Below are positions 1-10,400 of a stretch of DNA of 64,000 nucleotides, piece by piece. The translations under genes were made by a program, and so were the position numbers. The notes beneath the pieces were generated by a model that was not told the DNA's origin, did no database searches, and saw only the letters and a program-made list of their open reading frames with translations. The stretch lies in contig OY978527.1 in NCBI GenBank assembly GCA_963854835.1, positions 31,286,547-31,350,546 of the forward strand, written 5' to 3'. Source of the DNA: Megamerina dolium (lineage: Eukaryota > Arthropoda > Insecta > Diptera > Megamerinidae). The stretch's first letter is position 1. Every line of letters starts with the position of its first letter.

Positions 1-1650
1 AATTAATTTTTCAACGTTAATCCACACCTTAAATTTGAATAGTTGAATATTTGAATAGTTGAATAGTTTCTAAGTTATGGTGGTTAACATTTTTGTTTAA
101 TTTCCTCAACTTTGTATGGGAGCCCCAATAAGAAGTGGGCGTGGTACGCTGATTTTTCGCCAGATTATTTCCGACTACCATATTAACATAAGTGTTAATT
201 ATGATTGTTCTAGACAGAAGGATACAGAAGTTACAGCTATTTCAATTTAAAAGAAATTCGGTCATTTTGTATGGCGGCTACTATCAACAGTGGGCGTGGC
301 GCGTCCATTTCCTGTGAGTCTAGTTGCTCCTACAATACTAATCCATACCTTAAATCTCGTTCTTTTACGCTAAATGTTTTATAAGTTATGGCGCTTAAAA
401 GTTTTAGTTTAATTCCCTTGACTTTGTATGGGAGACCCATGAAGGAGTGGGCGTGGCACACTTATTTTCTGCCAGATTATTTCCGACTACGATATTAATT
501 TAAGTGTCAATTATGGTTATTCTAGACATAAGATTGCCTAAGTTACAGCTGTTTCAATTTAAAATTTGTATGGGGGCTACGATAAACAGTGGGCGCAGTG
601 CGCCCATTTTCTGTGAGCCTAATTGCTCGTACAATACTAATCCATACCTTAAATTTCGTTGTCCTAGGCTAAATGGTTTGTAAGTTATGGAGCTTAAAAT
701 TTTGGTTTGATTCCCTCGACTTTGTATGGGGGACTCATGAAGGAGTGGGCGTGGCACACTGATTTTCTGCCATATTTTTGCCGACTACGATATTAATTTA
801 AGTGTCAATTATGGTTATTCTAGACAAAAGATTGCCGAAGTTACAGCTGTTTCAATTTAAAATTTGTATGGGGGCTACGATAAAAACTGGGCGTGGTGCG
901 CCCATTTTCTGTGAGCCTAGTTGCTTGTACAATACTAATCCACACCTTAAATCTCGTTATTCTACGCTGAATAGTTTGCAAGTTATAACCGGTAACATTT
1001 TTTTTAATTTCCGAAACTTTGTATGGGAGACCCAAAAAGGAAAGGGCGTGGCACACTGATTTTCTGCCATATTATTTCCGACTACCATGTTAATCTAAGT
1101 GTCAATTATGGTTATTCTGGACAGAAGATTGTAGAAGTTACAGCTGTTTCAATTTAAAAGAAGTACAGACACTTTGTATGAGAGCTACGCTAAAAAGTAG
1201 GCGTGGCTCAACCACTTTTGGCGAGGTTATATAGTAGTATAATATAAGTCTATGTGCCAAATATTGTTGTCCCAAGTGGTATATTATGTGAGTTATAGCA
1301 AGTTAAAGATTTTGAAAATTTCGAGGTTAGTCGCTTTGAATGCTTGGTGTGGGCGTGGCTATTGACCGATCATGCCCAATATCAATCCTCTCCGTACCCT
1401 TGGATCATAGATTACTTATGCCAAATTTCATCGAAATAGCTCAATATTTACTCAAGTTATCGTGCGAACCAGCCAGGTGACAGACAGACGGACGGACGGA
1501 CGGACATCGTTAAATCGAAAATTTAATCGACGCTGATCACGAATATATATCTATGTCTATATCTCCGGAGATTCCTTCAAGTGGACACAAACATCTGACC
1601 GAAATGAATATACCATGCATATTGCATTATGCAGGGTATAATAAATGGGA
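1..1650 (+). repeat. Tandem array of ~300-bp units ending in a gacggac-rich terminus
   Basis: The phrase ctttgtatggga recurs at about 111, 421, 720 and 1016, so four diverged units of roughly 300 bp follow one another. Each unit also contains gtgggcgtgg and a conserved ccgactac box. The array ends with a run of gacggac repeats near 1490, a ctccggagattcc box near 1563 and tgcagggtataata near 1632. The same terminus recurs at about 2565-2695 and, inverted, at 16350-16600. This looks like one non-autonomous element family with internal tandem repeats (possibly Helitron- or DINE-like). I could not define terminal repeats or a target-site duplication. The short ORFs here (for example 802-1059) are shadows of the repeat. 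Confidence 0.7.
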
Positions 1651-1829
1651 TTATAAATTGGATAAAAATAAAGAATAATAAATTGAATATAAAAAGAGAA
1701 TATTAAAAAATGAAATTTGTTTATTAATTCGTTGTGTCATGGAAATGAGAATTTAATTTTATTTAGCTATGCATGTATATGCATATGTGTATGTAGAAAT
1801 AAAAACGGAAAAATTACCTTACCTGGCTC

Positions 1830-2700
1830 GCATATCCATCTTTTTCTTTAATTCCACTACTTCGTATGGGAGCCATGGGCAGCTTATTTAAGACTACATT
1901 ATTGAGCTAAATGTCAATTATGGTTGTCGTAGACAAAAGACTACCGAAGTTACAGGGGTTTAAATTTAAATTTAAAAAATTCAGGGATTTTCTGCTACTA
2001 TAAACAGTAGGTGTGTTGAGCCAATTTCTTGTAAATAGTGCTGTCCTTACAATACTAATTCACAATTTGAATATGGTTATTCTACGCTGAATAGTTTGTA
2101 AGTTATGGTGGTTAAACATTTTTTTTTATTACTTTTAATTAATTTAATTTTGTATGGGATTAACATAAAGAAGTGGGTGTGGCTTGCTGCTTTCCGACTT
2201 ATTCCGACTCTTTCTGACTACAATATTAATCTAAGTGTCAAATATGGTTGTTTTAGACAGAAGATTGCCAAAATGACAACTGTTTAAATTTAAAAGTTCA
2301 AGCACTTTGTATGGATTATGTAGCAGTATAACATAATTTCACTTGACAAATATTGTTGTCCTAGATGGTATATTAAGAAAGTTATAGCAAGTTCAAGATT
2401 TTGAAAATTTCGAGGTTAGTCGCTTTGAATAATCGGCGAGGGCGTGATAATTGACTGATCACGTCCAATATCAATCCCCTCCGTGCCCATGGAGCATAGG
2501 TTACTTATGCCAAAATAGCTTAATATTTGCTCAAGTTATCGTGTGAATCATCCAGGTTACAGACAGACGTTCATCATTAAATTGAAAATTTAGGCGTCGC
2601 TGATCAGGAATATATGTACTTTCTATATCTCCGGAGATTCCTTCAAGTGGTTACAAATGAATATACCTTGCCTTTACTTATGCAGGGTATAAAAATAATA
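1830..2700 (+). repeat. Second, diverged copy of the 300-bp-unit element
   Basis: Two poorer units (cttcgtatggga near 1860 and ttttgtatggga near 2148) are followed by the same terminus as the first array: tcgaggttagtcgctttgaa near 2410, ctccggagattcc near 2630 and tgcagggtata near 2682. The gacggac run is reduced to a stub near 2565. It is therefore an older copy of the same family in the same orientation. Confidence 0.6.
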
Positions 2701-3795
2701 AAGCAACAAAGTGATTGTTTTTTTTGTAAAAGTTGTTCATATAGTAAAAATTCCTCATCAAATGAAATGTCAAAATCGTAGGTAATTGCCAAACCAATCA
2801 AACAAACACCCCACTATCCCTCAAAACACAGGTCACATTCATTGAATTTGATTTAATTTGCTATGTTATTCGATTTCTCTGTTAAATAGGAAGATCAGTT
2901 CTGTTAATCGGACATGATATGGAATCTACTGGAATTGTGCTAAAATGGAAATGAGACTTCTTTACTACTTTATTTTCATTTCGTCTATTCCAGAGGTCGC
3001 CATTCTCACACACGGAAACAATTAAAAGTGGACCTCCATAACATCCGCGTGCGTGGGAATGCATTCTTCCTTTCTATGCATTTTCGTACGAACAGATATA
3101 GCAACTTCATAGTATACGTATTTGGAAGTGATATGTTAATATTATTCTTAAAAATAAAAGCGTGTTAATAAGAATGAAAGAAGATTTTACGTTTGTATTG
3201 ACAGTGTAATTATTGTATACTTGGAGTGCATTAAACTAATGACAACAAGAAGGATGTGGGTGCAAGAAATATATTTAGGACATGAAATTAGTGGTTTCTT
3301 TACCATAACGTCCAAGAAATTAAACGTTATTCAGCCTCACAAAGTTGTAAGAGCATTCCAAACGGCCAGCAATTCTGGTGGAGGGCAGACTGTTCTTTCC
3401 ATTGAAGTTTTTTATTTTCGCGAAAAGCCTTAAATAAAGAGTGCAATGCAACATCAACTAAATATTGTCTTTTTATTTCATTATCACATTTCATTTCATT
3501 TCTATCATTTTATCATTTCGATTTACTATCATTACTATCTTTTTGATTTACAGCGTTATCGTATTAGTATTTGTTCACACAAATGGCAGTTGTCATTTTA
3601 CACATGAAAGTATAAAGTTCAACTTTTATACGTTCAAGTACTTTTACGCGTACCTATGGATTGCGTTTTCTACTCTGCTGTCAAATGCACGCATACGTCT
3701 ACGCGTGCATTAGAGGTCCACTTTAAATAAATTTGTTCGTTGAGAGAGAACCAACGAATAATAAACGAATAATAACCCAATAAACAATTGTCTAA
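2701..3795. other. No recognised gene or repeat
   Basis: Short open frames occur at 2882-3064 (-) and 3221-3433 (+), but neither shows a domain, an intron pattern or similarity I recognise. The stretch is AT-rich, with a ttatcatttc simple-sequence patch near 3475-3545. Confidence 0.4.
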
Positions 3796-3997
3796 TGCTG
3801 CAACTAGCCACCGACGTAGCGTACGTACGTACCGCCCGTACGTAAGAACATACAAAATTGCATTGATTTTCTCCGCTACGAGCAACGTCTACGTCACCGT
3901 CATACGGTGGTGAGTTTTCGTTTACACGACATTCCCATAAGATAGGTCGTGTCAGCTGACACGTTCTACGTTTTTACGTCGGTGGCTAGTTGCAGCA
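3796..3997 (+). mobile_element. 202-bp PIF/Harbinger-type MITE, copy 1
   Basis: The terminal inverted repeat reads tgctgcaactagccaccgac at the left and gtcggtggctagttgcagca at the right. The flanks are TAA at 3793-3795 and TAA at 3998-4000, the 3-bp TWA-type duplication usual for PIF/Harbinger transposons. The interior holds a cgtacgtacgt palindrome and a gtcagctgac box, with no coding capacity. It is almost identical to the adjacent copy at 4001-4202 and to the inverted copy at 58432-58633, which suggests recent mobilisation by a transposase elsewhere. Confidence 0.85.
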
Positions 3998-4000
3998 TAA

Positions 4001-4202
4001 TGCTGCAACTAGCCACCGACGTAGCGTACGTACGTACCGCCCGTACGCAAGAACATACAAAATTGCATTGATTTTCTCCGCTCCGAGCAACGTCTACGTC
4101 ACCGTCATACGGTGGTGAGTTTTCGTTAACACGACATTCCCATAAGATAGGTCGTGTCAGCTGACACGTTCTACGTTTTTACGTCGGTGGCTAGTTGCAG
4201 CA
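4001..4202 (+). mobile_element. 202-bp PIF/Harbinger-type MITE, copy 2 (tandem)
   Basis: This copy has the same length and termini as the element at 3796-3997, and begins directly after the TAA at 3998-4000 that also closes copy 1. Another TAA follows at 4203-4205. The pair therefore reads TAA-element-TAA-element-TAA, as expected if one MITE inserted into the target duplication of the other. Differences from copy 1 are a few single bases. Confidence 0.85.
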
Positions 4203-4205
4203 TAA

Positions 4206-5895
4206 GCATTCCTCAACCATGCTTGGAGTAAGCAAAGAAGAAACACGCAGCAATAATAGAACGTATCGTTGTTGTTTGTTTGCATTCATTTTTTCCTCTT
4301 GTTTGAGCTTTGACCAAAGGGAAAAATACCTCAAGTGAATGAAGTGGGCGATTTGGATGCACCAATTGCTTTATTGGAAAAGAATAAGAAAATGCTGCTG
4401 CTGCAACAAGAGTTGAAAGCATTGGAGGAAGAAACCACAAGTGGACTACAACGTTTATCATTTATGGGTATTGATTGCATCTTTCTAAAGTTTTCTGGCG
4501 ACAGCGCTTACCTCATAGGTGTCAAAACTCTATTCACTCTTTCAACTCAATCATATGCTTGTGGGGAACCTACTTTTAAGATATTGGTATTATTTTTCGC
4601 CAAGAATTCACTACATTCTAAAAACTTGAAGCAAGTGCTTCGGTCTGAACTGTCCAAAACCTTTAGTACTGGTGGGGTTAACTGGATAAAGTTTGACATA
4701 TTTAGTGATGCTCTTACCCCTACTAATAAATTTTTCCGAAATTGAAAGCAGTTAAGGCACCTGACATCAAAAATGTTTGGCTTGCCATGAACACTTAGAC
4801 GTTGAACTGCATTGCTGGTAGTCCGGTCGCCTTCTCGTTTTTCATCATAGGTTCTTTGTTGCGTAATCCATCTATCACAGCCTTTCACTTAAATTGGCTT
4901 GCGGAGCGATTTCTTTTATTGATAACATGTGGCAGATCATACTCTCGTTTGGAAAGTGGTGACGTTTGTGCAGCTTTCTGCACACGTCACTCGATGCGAT
5001 GATACATTGCGTTAAAATTGAACGGTGTCACGTCACGGTTTAATTTGCAGCAGTTGTGCGTTAGAAAATGCCGACAGTACCCTATAGCAAACTGTTAATT
5101 TTGATTGTTGATTTTAACAACATTCTCAATATCGCAATCACTTTTCAAGTGGGTAAACGTTGTCGCCAGAAAATTTTCGTCACTGTAAAAATAAATAAAT
5201 AAATAACATATGATTAAAAAAACCCAAAAACTGGACGACTTTGATGAGGTAGAGGAATTCGGAGAGTTTTCTCGTGTCTCCATAACAGGTTTTTCAGGCG
5301 TTGCTGCCTCAGGCGCTCAAACCTGAAATATGCTTTAGTGCAATTATATGGAAGCTGCTCCACCACCGAAATCCCTAAAGACTGAAAGCCTACAAGATGC
5401 CCAATTTCGGAAATTTGTGTAACATTTTCTTCGAATTTTCGAATGAGATAACTGTCAGACGACACCTGAAAGGAACTCCAGCATTATGATGTTTTATTTT
5501 GGAAAATCTTTTAATGTAATATTAATGTTGTCTTCGCCGCGTGTAGTCCTTCTGGCAACATATATCATTACAACTTTTGATGCAGAGGCCATCTTGTCAT
5601 ATTGCAATGTTGCTGGTGCAGTGAATCTGTATACAACCTAATGCTGCAATACACTTGCAGACTTGTCTGTACTACAAGCCAAGTATGACATACCGTCGCA
5701 TCGTGGATAGAAGAGTGGTGCGCATAGCAAATTCTAGGTATGCATACAAGTATGAAGAAAATTAAAAATTATCAATTTTCGGCTCGTTACGACAGGTATG
5801 AATGTCTATAACGTAGAATGCAGGCCATGATCTCATACTTAAACAGATGTCAACGCGGAAGATACTTTGCTCACCATGGCTATCACTTAGTTCCA
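4206..5895. other. Unassigned stretch with weak open frames
   Basis: The longest frame is 4335-4745 (+, 136 codons). Its start is rich in Leu, Lys and Glu and could form a short coiled coil, but the rest has no recognisable domain. Opposite frames at 4547-4888 and 5214-5465 (-) are similar in length, so none is convincing. The stretch follows directly on the MITE pair. It may be remnants of another transposon, but I cannot assign it. Confidence 0.3.
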
Positions 5896-6120
5896 GTTTT
5901 TCATTGCAAGTTAAACTCAATATGTCATCTAAACAAAGTTTAAACTCGTGGTGCTATTTTTCAGTCAAATTTAAACGTAGTTCAAATTAAGATTAAACGC
6001 CAATCTTGCTGGATTAAACTGAGTTTGACCTATTAAGTGTTCACTCTCTTGTTCTTGCACTCCAACACATCTTTCTTTGCTTCCACAATTAACAGCAAAA
6101 CATTTACTTCACTTTAAGAA
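5896..6120 (+). mobile_element. Decayed MITE of the gtttaaac family, copy 1
   Basis: It contains ttttcagtcaaatt, then aaacgtagtt, attaaacgccaatct, ggattaaactgag and tgttcttgcactcca in the same order as the copies at 34868-35133 and 53296-53525. The termini are worn. No coding capacity. Confidence 0.6.
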
Positions 6121-7222
6121 GAATTACTGCTTCGCAAAGACGTTTTAATTTGGTTTAGAATAATATACACTTTTTCAATAATTTAGCAACCGACGAAAGT
6201 GTAAACAAACTACAGCTGTTTGCTAGCAGTGCGCTTCATACTATCTTACGTATGAAGCCACCTTAAACTCCCACTGTCTGGGTCCGCTATTCTGCACTTC
6301 TTAAATCTTCATCCGATGCCCCGATGTTCGCTCGCTAGACGTCCGTTCGCTTGAACGATGACTGCAAATTGATATCTAGCTAAACCGCGTATGACACTTC
6401 ATCCACATTTACTATCCATTTTTAATGTATTAAACAGCGCAGAATGTCACAATGATAAAGAAGATAGCATAAACTACCCAATAAAACCCACTTCCAACCG
6501 ATTTGATTCGATTACAAATTTCGACTTTTGTCAAACAAGAAACGTAGTGTCAAAAAAAGTCGCCAGGGTCTAAAAAATGTAAAGTGAACTACATTTTTAA
6601 TGTTTTTTTTTACACTAGCCACTTTTTAACACCAGCAGATTGATTGTGCTATATGCGTATATGTTCACACCAATAAAATATTAAATATTCATGCTAGTCG
6701 TTGCTTCTAAATGCAATAAAAATATTATGGATAATACAAAAAAAAGGAAGCATGCTTTAACGGAAAGTAAAGCAACGTAAGCTGAAAATCGAAGAATCGA
6801 TTATTAATAGGAAATATATAATATAAAGTAGAAATATGATTGAGGGAAAAAAATGATTTTTGTTTTTGACAAACGCTCCGTTATATTATCTGCCAATCGG
6901 ATTTGACTAAACGTACTATAAAATCGCAAAAATAAAAATATCGATATATTCCGTAATTTAAATCAGCTGGTATATCGCCCATCCGTGTGTAGTTCTCAAA
7001 TTCATTACAGCTCAATTTAAACAAACGCGCACGGCGTATTGTTTCTCTTATACATATTGCATGAAGCCTCACGAAACGCCACATTCTAACGCAGTGCGTA
7101 AACAACTTTCAATTTTGACATTGCGCTATTCTGCAAAGTTATTGCGAAGGACATGAAGTAACAAGTTTTATAATAAGATATAGTAAGCTTTGGATACGGC
7201 AGAAAGTAAACATACAGAAATA
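6121..7222. other. No recognised gene
   Basis: Short frames at 6391-6573 (+) and 6881-7105 (-) have no recognisable domain. The right part lies upstream of the TRIT1 start and probably includes its promoter; I see no TATA box or initiator that I would commit to. Confidence 0.35.
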
Positions 7223-7414
7223 CTAAAACTTATAACAAAAAACCAAGCTATAATAATAGAGGTAGATCAATTGTAATATATTCCTCTTGTCTGCGCCATG
7301 TAATGCCATAAGCTTTTTCCTGATAGTATCACATTCGTGTACTTGTTGGTTTTTTTTTACTTCTTCACCTTCATCCCGAATGTTTTTGCTGTTGTTTTGT
7401 TTACTTTTTTCCAT
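7223..7414 (-). CDS. Candidate small gene, divergent from TRIT1 (63 aa frame)
   Basis: The frame starts 45 bases upstream of the furthest TRIT1 ATG, on the opposite strand. The first 45 residues are very polar (Lys, Asn, Gln, Glu and Asp rich) and the last 18 are rich in Tyr, Leu and Phe. The sharp change in composition suggests that only the first part is coding and that the rest is read-through, though no clear splice donor is visible. I do not recognise the product. A divergent gene sharing a promoter with TRIT1 would fit the spacing, but a chance ORF is equally possible. Confidence 0.25.
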   Translation of the reverse strand: MEKSKQNNSKNIRDEGEEVKKNQQVHECDTIRKKLMALHGADKRNILQLIYLYYYSLVFCYKF

Positions 7415-7458
7415 TCATGAGAACTCTCCCTAATGGCTTTAACTTATATTAACATTCC

Positions 7459-10400
7459 ATGACAAAAAATAAAATCTTGCGATTTAAACGCTATGCCGCG
7501 TCGTGCTTGTTTAGGTTATGGTGTTATGATGTAGCTCGTGGGCGAAGAGAGCGTAGTGTTAATTGGTTTTGTCTTGAACGTGAGCATAATACGAGAATAA
7601 TTTGTAAAACTTTCCTAGATGTAGCTTTCCTTACTAACAGGACTATATCTGAATATAGTGGAAGAAATAATCTAGATATAACGCGTTTTAACATGTTGCG
7701 CAAATTACCATTGATAGTGATTTTGGGTTCGACGGGCACTGGAAAGACAAAGCTTTCGCTCGAGTTAGCCGAAAGATATGGTGGCGAAATAATTAGTGCT
7801 GATTCTATGCAGGTTTGGTTACATGTTTGTTTTTAAATTGCAATAGCGCAACAGCATAACATTAGCTTTGTTTTATTTAATGCTTATACACAATTACCTA
7901 ATTAACTATAGATTTGTATGGAGACTTACGCGAAGATGTTTATCCCTACTTAACTATTACTTGCGGATAAAAAGTAATGTAGTTTACTAGTTGCTATCGA
8001 AAAACAGGCAATTAGAATGACGGGGTCGAGCAAGAAAGAGTATCGGTCCATAATTATTTGGAGTTAATTTAAATGTAGTTTGTTATATTTCTGCCATGCT
8101 ATGTGTATGGAAGTCACAGATGACAGAATATTAAGGGGAATATGTGCAGAATAGCCCACTTAAGAGAAGAAAAAATTTCTTCGTATAGGAGCTATTTATT
8201 TGAATATAAAAAACCAAAATTTGTTTCTCGGTAACGCCCATATAAGGCGTGGCTCAAGATCAAAGTTAAAATTTGCGATCGAAATTGCTCAGTATTTTCG
8301 GATAAGTCTCGATAGTTAAAAAAACCCTTATAGGCCTGACGCCGGGTGGAAGAAATGGGGCTTTGAAAAGTGTAACATGCGGTCAACAATATTTTACATA
8401 AACAATGTGGTCTTTATCAAATTAGAAGAAACTGATAATTATTACTATATCATATTATGCCAATATTTATATCATATAATTTTCCTTTGTCTCACTACTT
8501 TTTCCGTATACACTTAATTGCAGTAGACGAACAATGAAGATAAAAAAATATTAAAAGTACACAAAAATTGTTAATAAATATGTTTAATGCACCATTAGAA
8601 GTGAAATTATATGACCTTGAATATGGTTCTAAATTTTTTATAGGTCAATAGTGATGAGTTGATAATACTTGGCCTGGAATGACTAGAGTATGTTCCGGGA
8701 CGATAACCAGATTGTCATGGCAACAAGTGACACTGATAGCTGTCACGCACTGGCAATGCGAGATTTCTTCATAATTTTGAAATTGAGTGCGACTCACTTT
8801 GCGAGTCTTGCGGCATTATAAATAGGTGCAAACACATAGCACGATAAAACAAATTTTTAATGTTTGTTATTTTAACTATTTTTCCGTTTTTACCCTACAG
8901 GAAATGCGAGTAGCACGTTTTTCTAGTACAAATTTCATCACTACTAGGTGATATGATTGGTTGGTTTCTGCATTACTTTGTAGCTAGCTAAAAATCAACG
9001 AATGAAGCGAACAAAAGTTAATTTATTTAAAAGTTATACTATGATACAAAAGTCCCGATTGGGTGGTTACAGGCATTATGGAAATAGAGGTTATTCCAGC
9101 TGACAAGATTTTCTAGGTTACTTTACGTAACCTCTCGGGTATTAGCGCGATTGGTAACGTATGGTAACTTACTTACTTACTTATGTGGCCATCCCAACCG
9201 AAAATCGATTTAGACTGAATATAGCATGCTTCGCCAGCCAGGTCTTTCCTTCGCTACTTGGCGCTAGTTAGAAATTCCAAGCGCTGACAAGTTCTCTAGT
9301 ACTTGATCTTTCCACCGGATATTAGGTTAGAAAAAACATAGCTAAGTATAATATAAAAAAAAAAAAATAAATATGTGGGACTTATAAGCACCGAAGGGCT
9401 CTTTGGCCAAGCTTCTCTTCCTGTTGTGTGTGTTCAATTTTGGACGGTATTAGAAGGGACCTACTTTTTTAGCCGGTTTTGAACAGCAGAACTCTTGTGA
9501 TATAACTTTTTGTGAGCTTTGTCAAAGAATTCTTTTAGAAGCTTTTCCATGGTATATTGTTACTGCCAGAAGAATTGATTGCAAGCAATTGGTAATTCTT
9601 CGAGCCGTAACCCTTTGCCATGCAAAGCTTCTTCAAAAAGCTCTGTGATAAAGCTCAGAAAAGTGATGTCACAACGATTCTGACCTTCTAACACTGTTCA
9701 AATTTAACACCCACAGCAATACTGGAAGAGAAGCTCGTTATCACCATAATGATGCTTTCTGGCCTAAGTGTGTCCTTTCCGAGGCCAGCTACAATAACAT
9801 ATTTGAACGCATATTAGCCCATAAAGAAATGAGTAGATTTTGATTGATGCTTAAGGTTCTTGGATCATGTTTAAGAGCAAATAATCAAATTGAAATGCAT
9901 ATGATATGATCTCACTAGAAAATAATGAAAATCAAACAGCGCATAGCATTTCAATAAATGCTGAATGTATTGTATACTTTTCCATTTGTTTCCTTAATTT
10001 GAATAATTCTTATGCGATCTTATTCATTGATTTTTTTTATTTTACAGGTCTACGCCAATTTGGATATTGTTACTGCAAAAGCTACAAAAGAGGAGCAGTC
10101 ACGTATCCAACATCATTTGTTGGATGTGGCCACACCACTAGAACCATTCACAGTAGTACATTTTCGGAATGCGGCACTACCAATTGTATCCTTACCAAAG
10201 TATTTTAACTGGAATGTAAAATGTTTGCGAATTAAAGAATGCCGATTTTGATATAAAAGCACAAGGGACAATCACATAGATATATCGATAAACCAAAAGA
10301 TCTGTTACATAGTCCTGAACCATAAAAGTTTGTTCATTATAGCGTTTTCTCTGTGTTTTCAACAATTTTCCAGAAAATGGACTAAATTATGTACGTTTTC

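Noticed and set aside
4335..4745. 136-codon ORF as a host gene
   Set aside because: Opposite-strand ORFs of similar length overlap it, no domain is visible and no intron or UTR signals support it. Kept only as unassigned.
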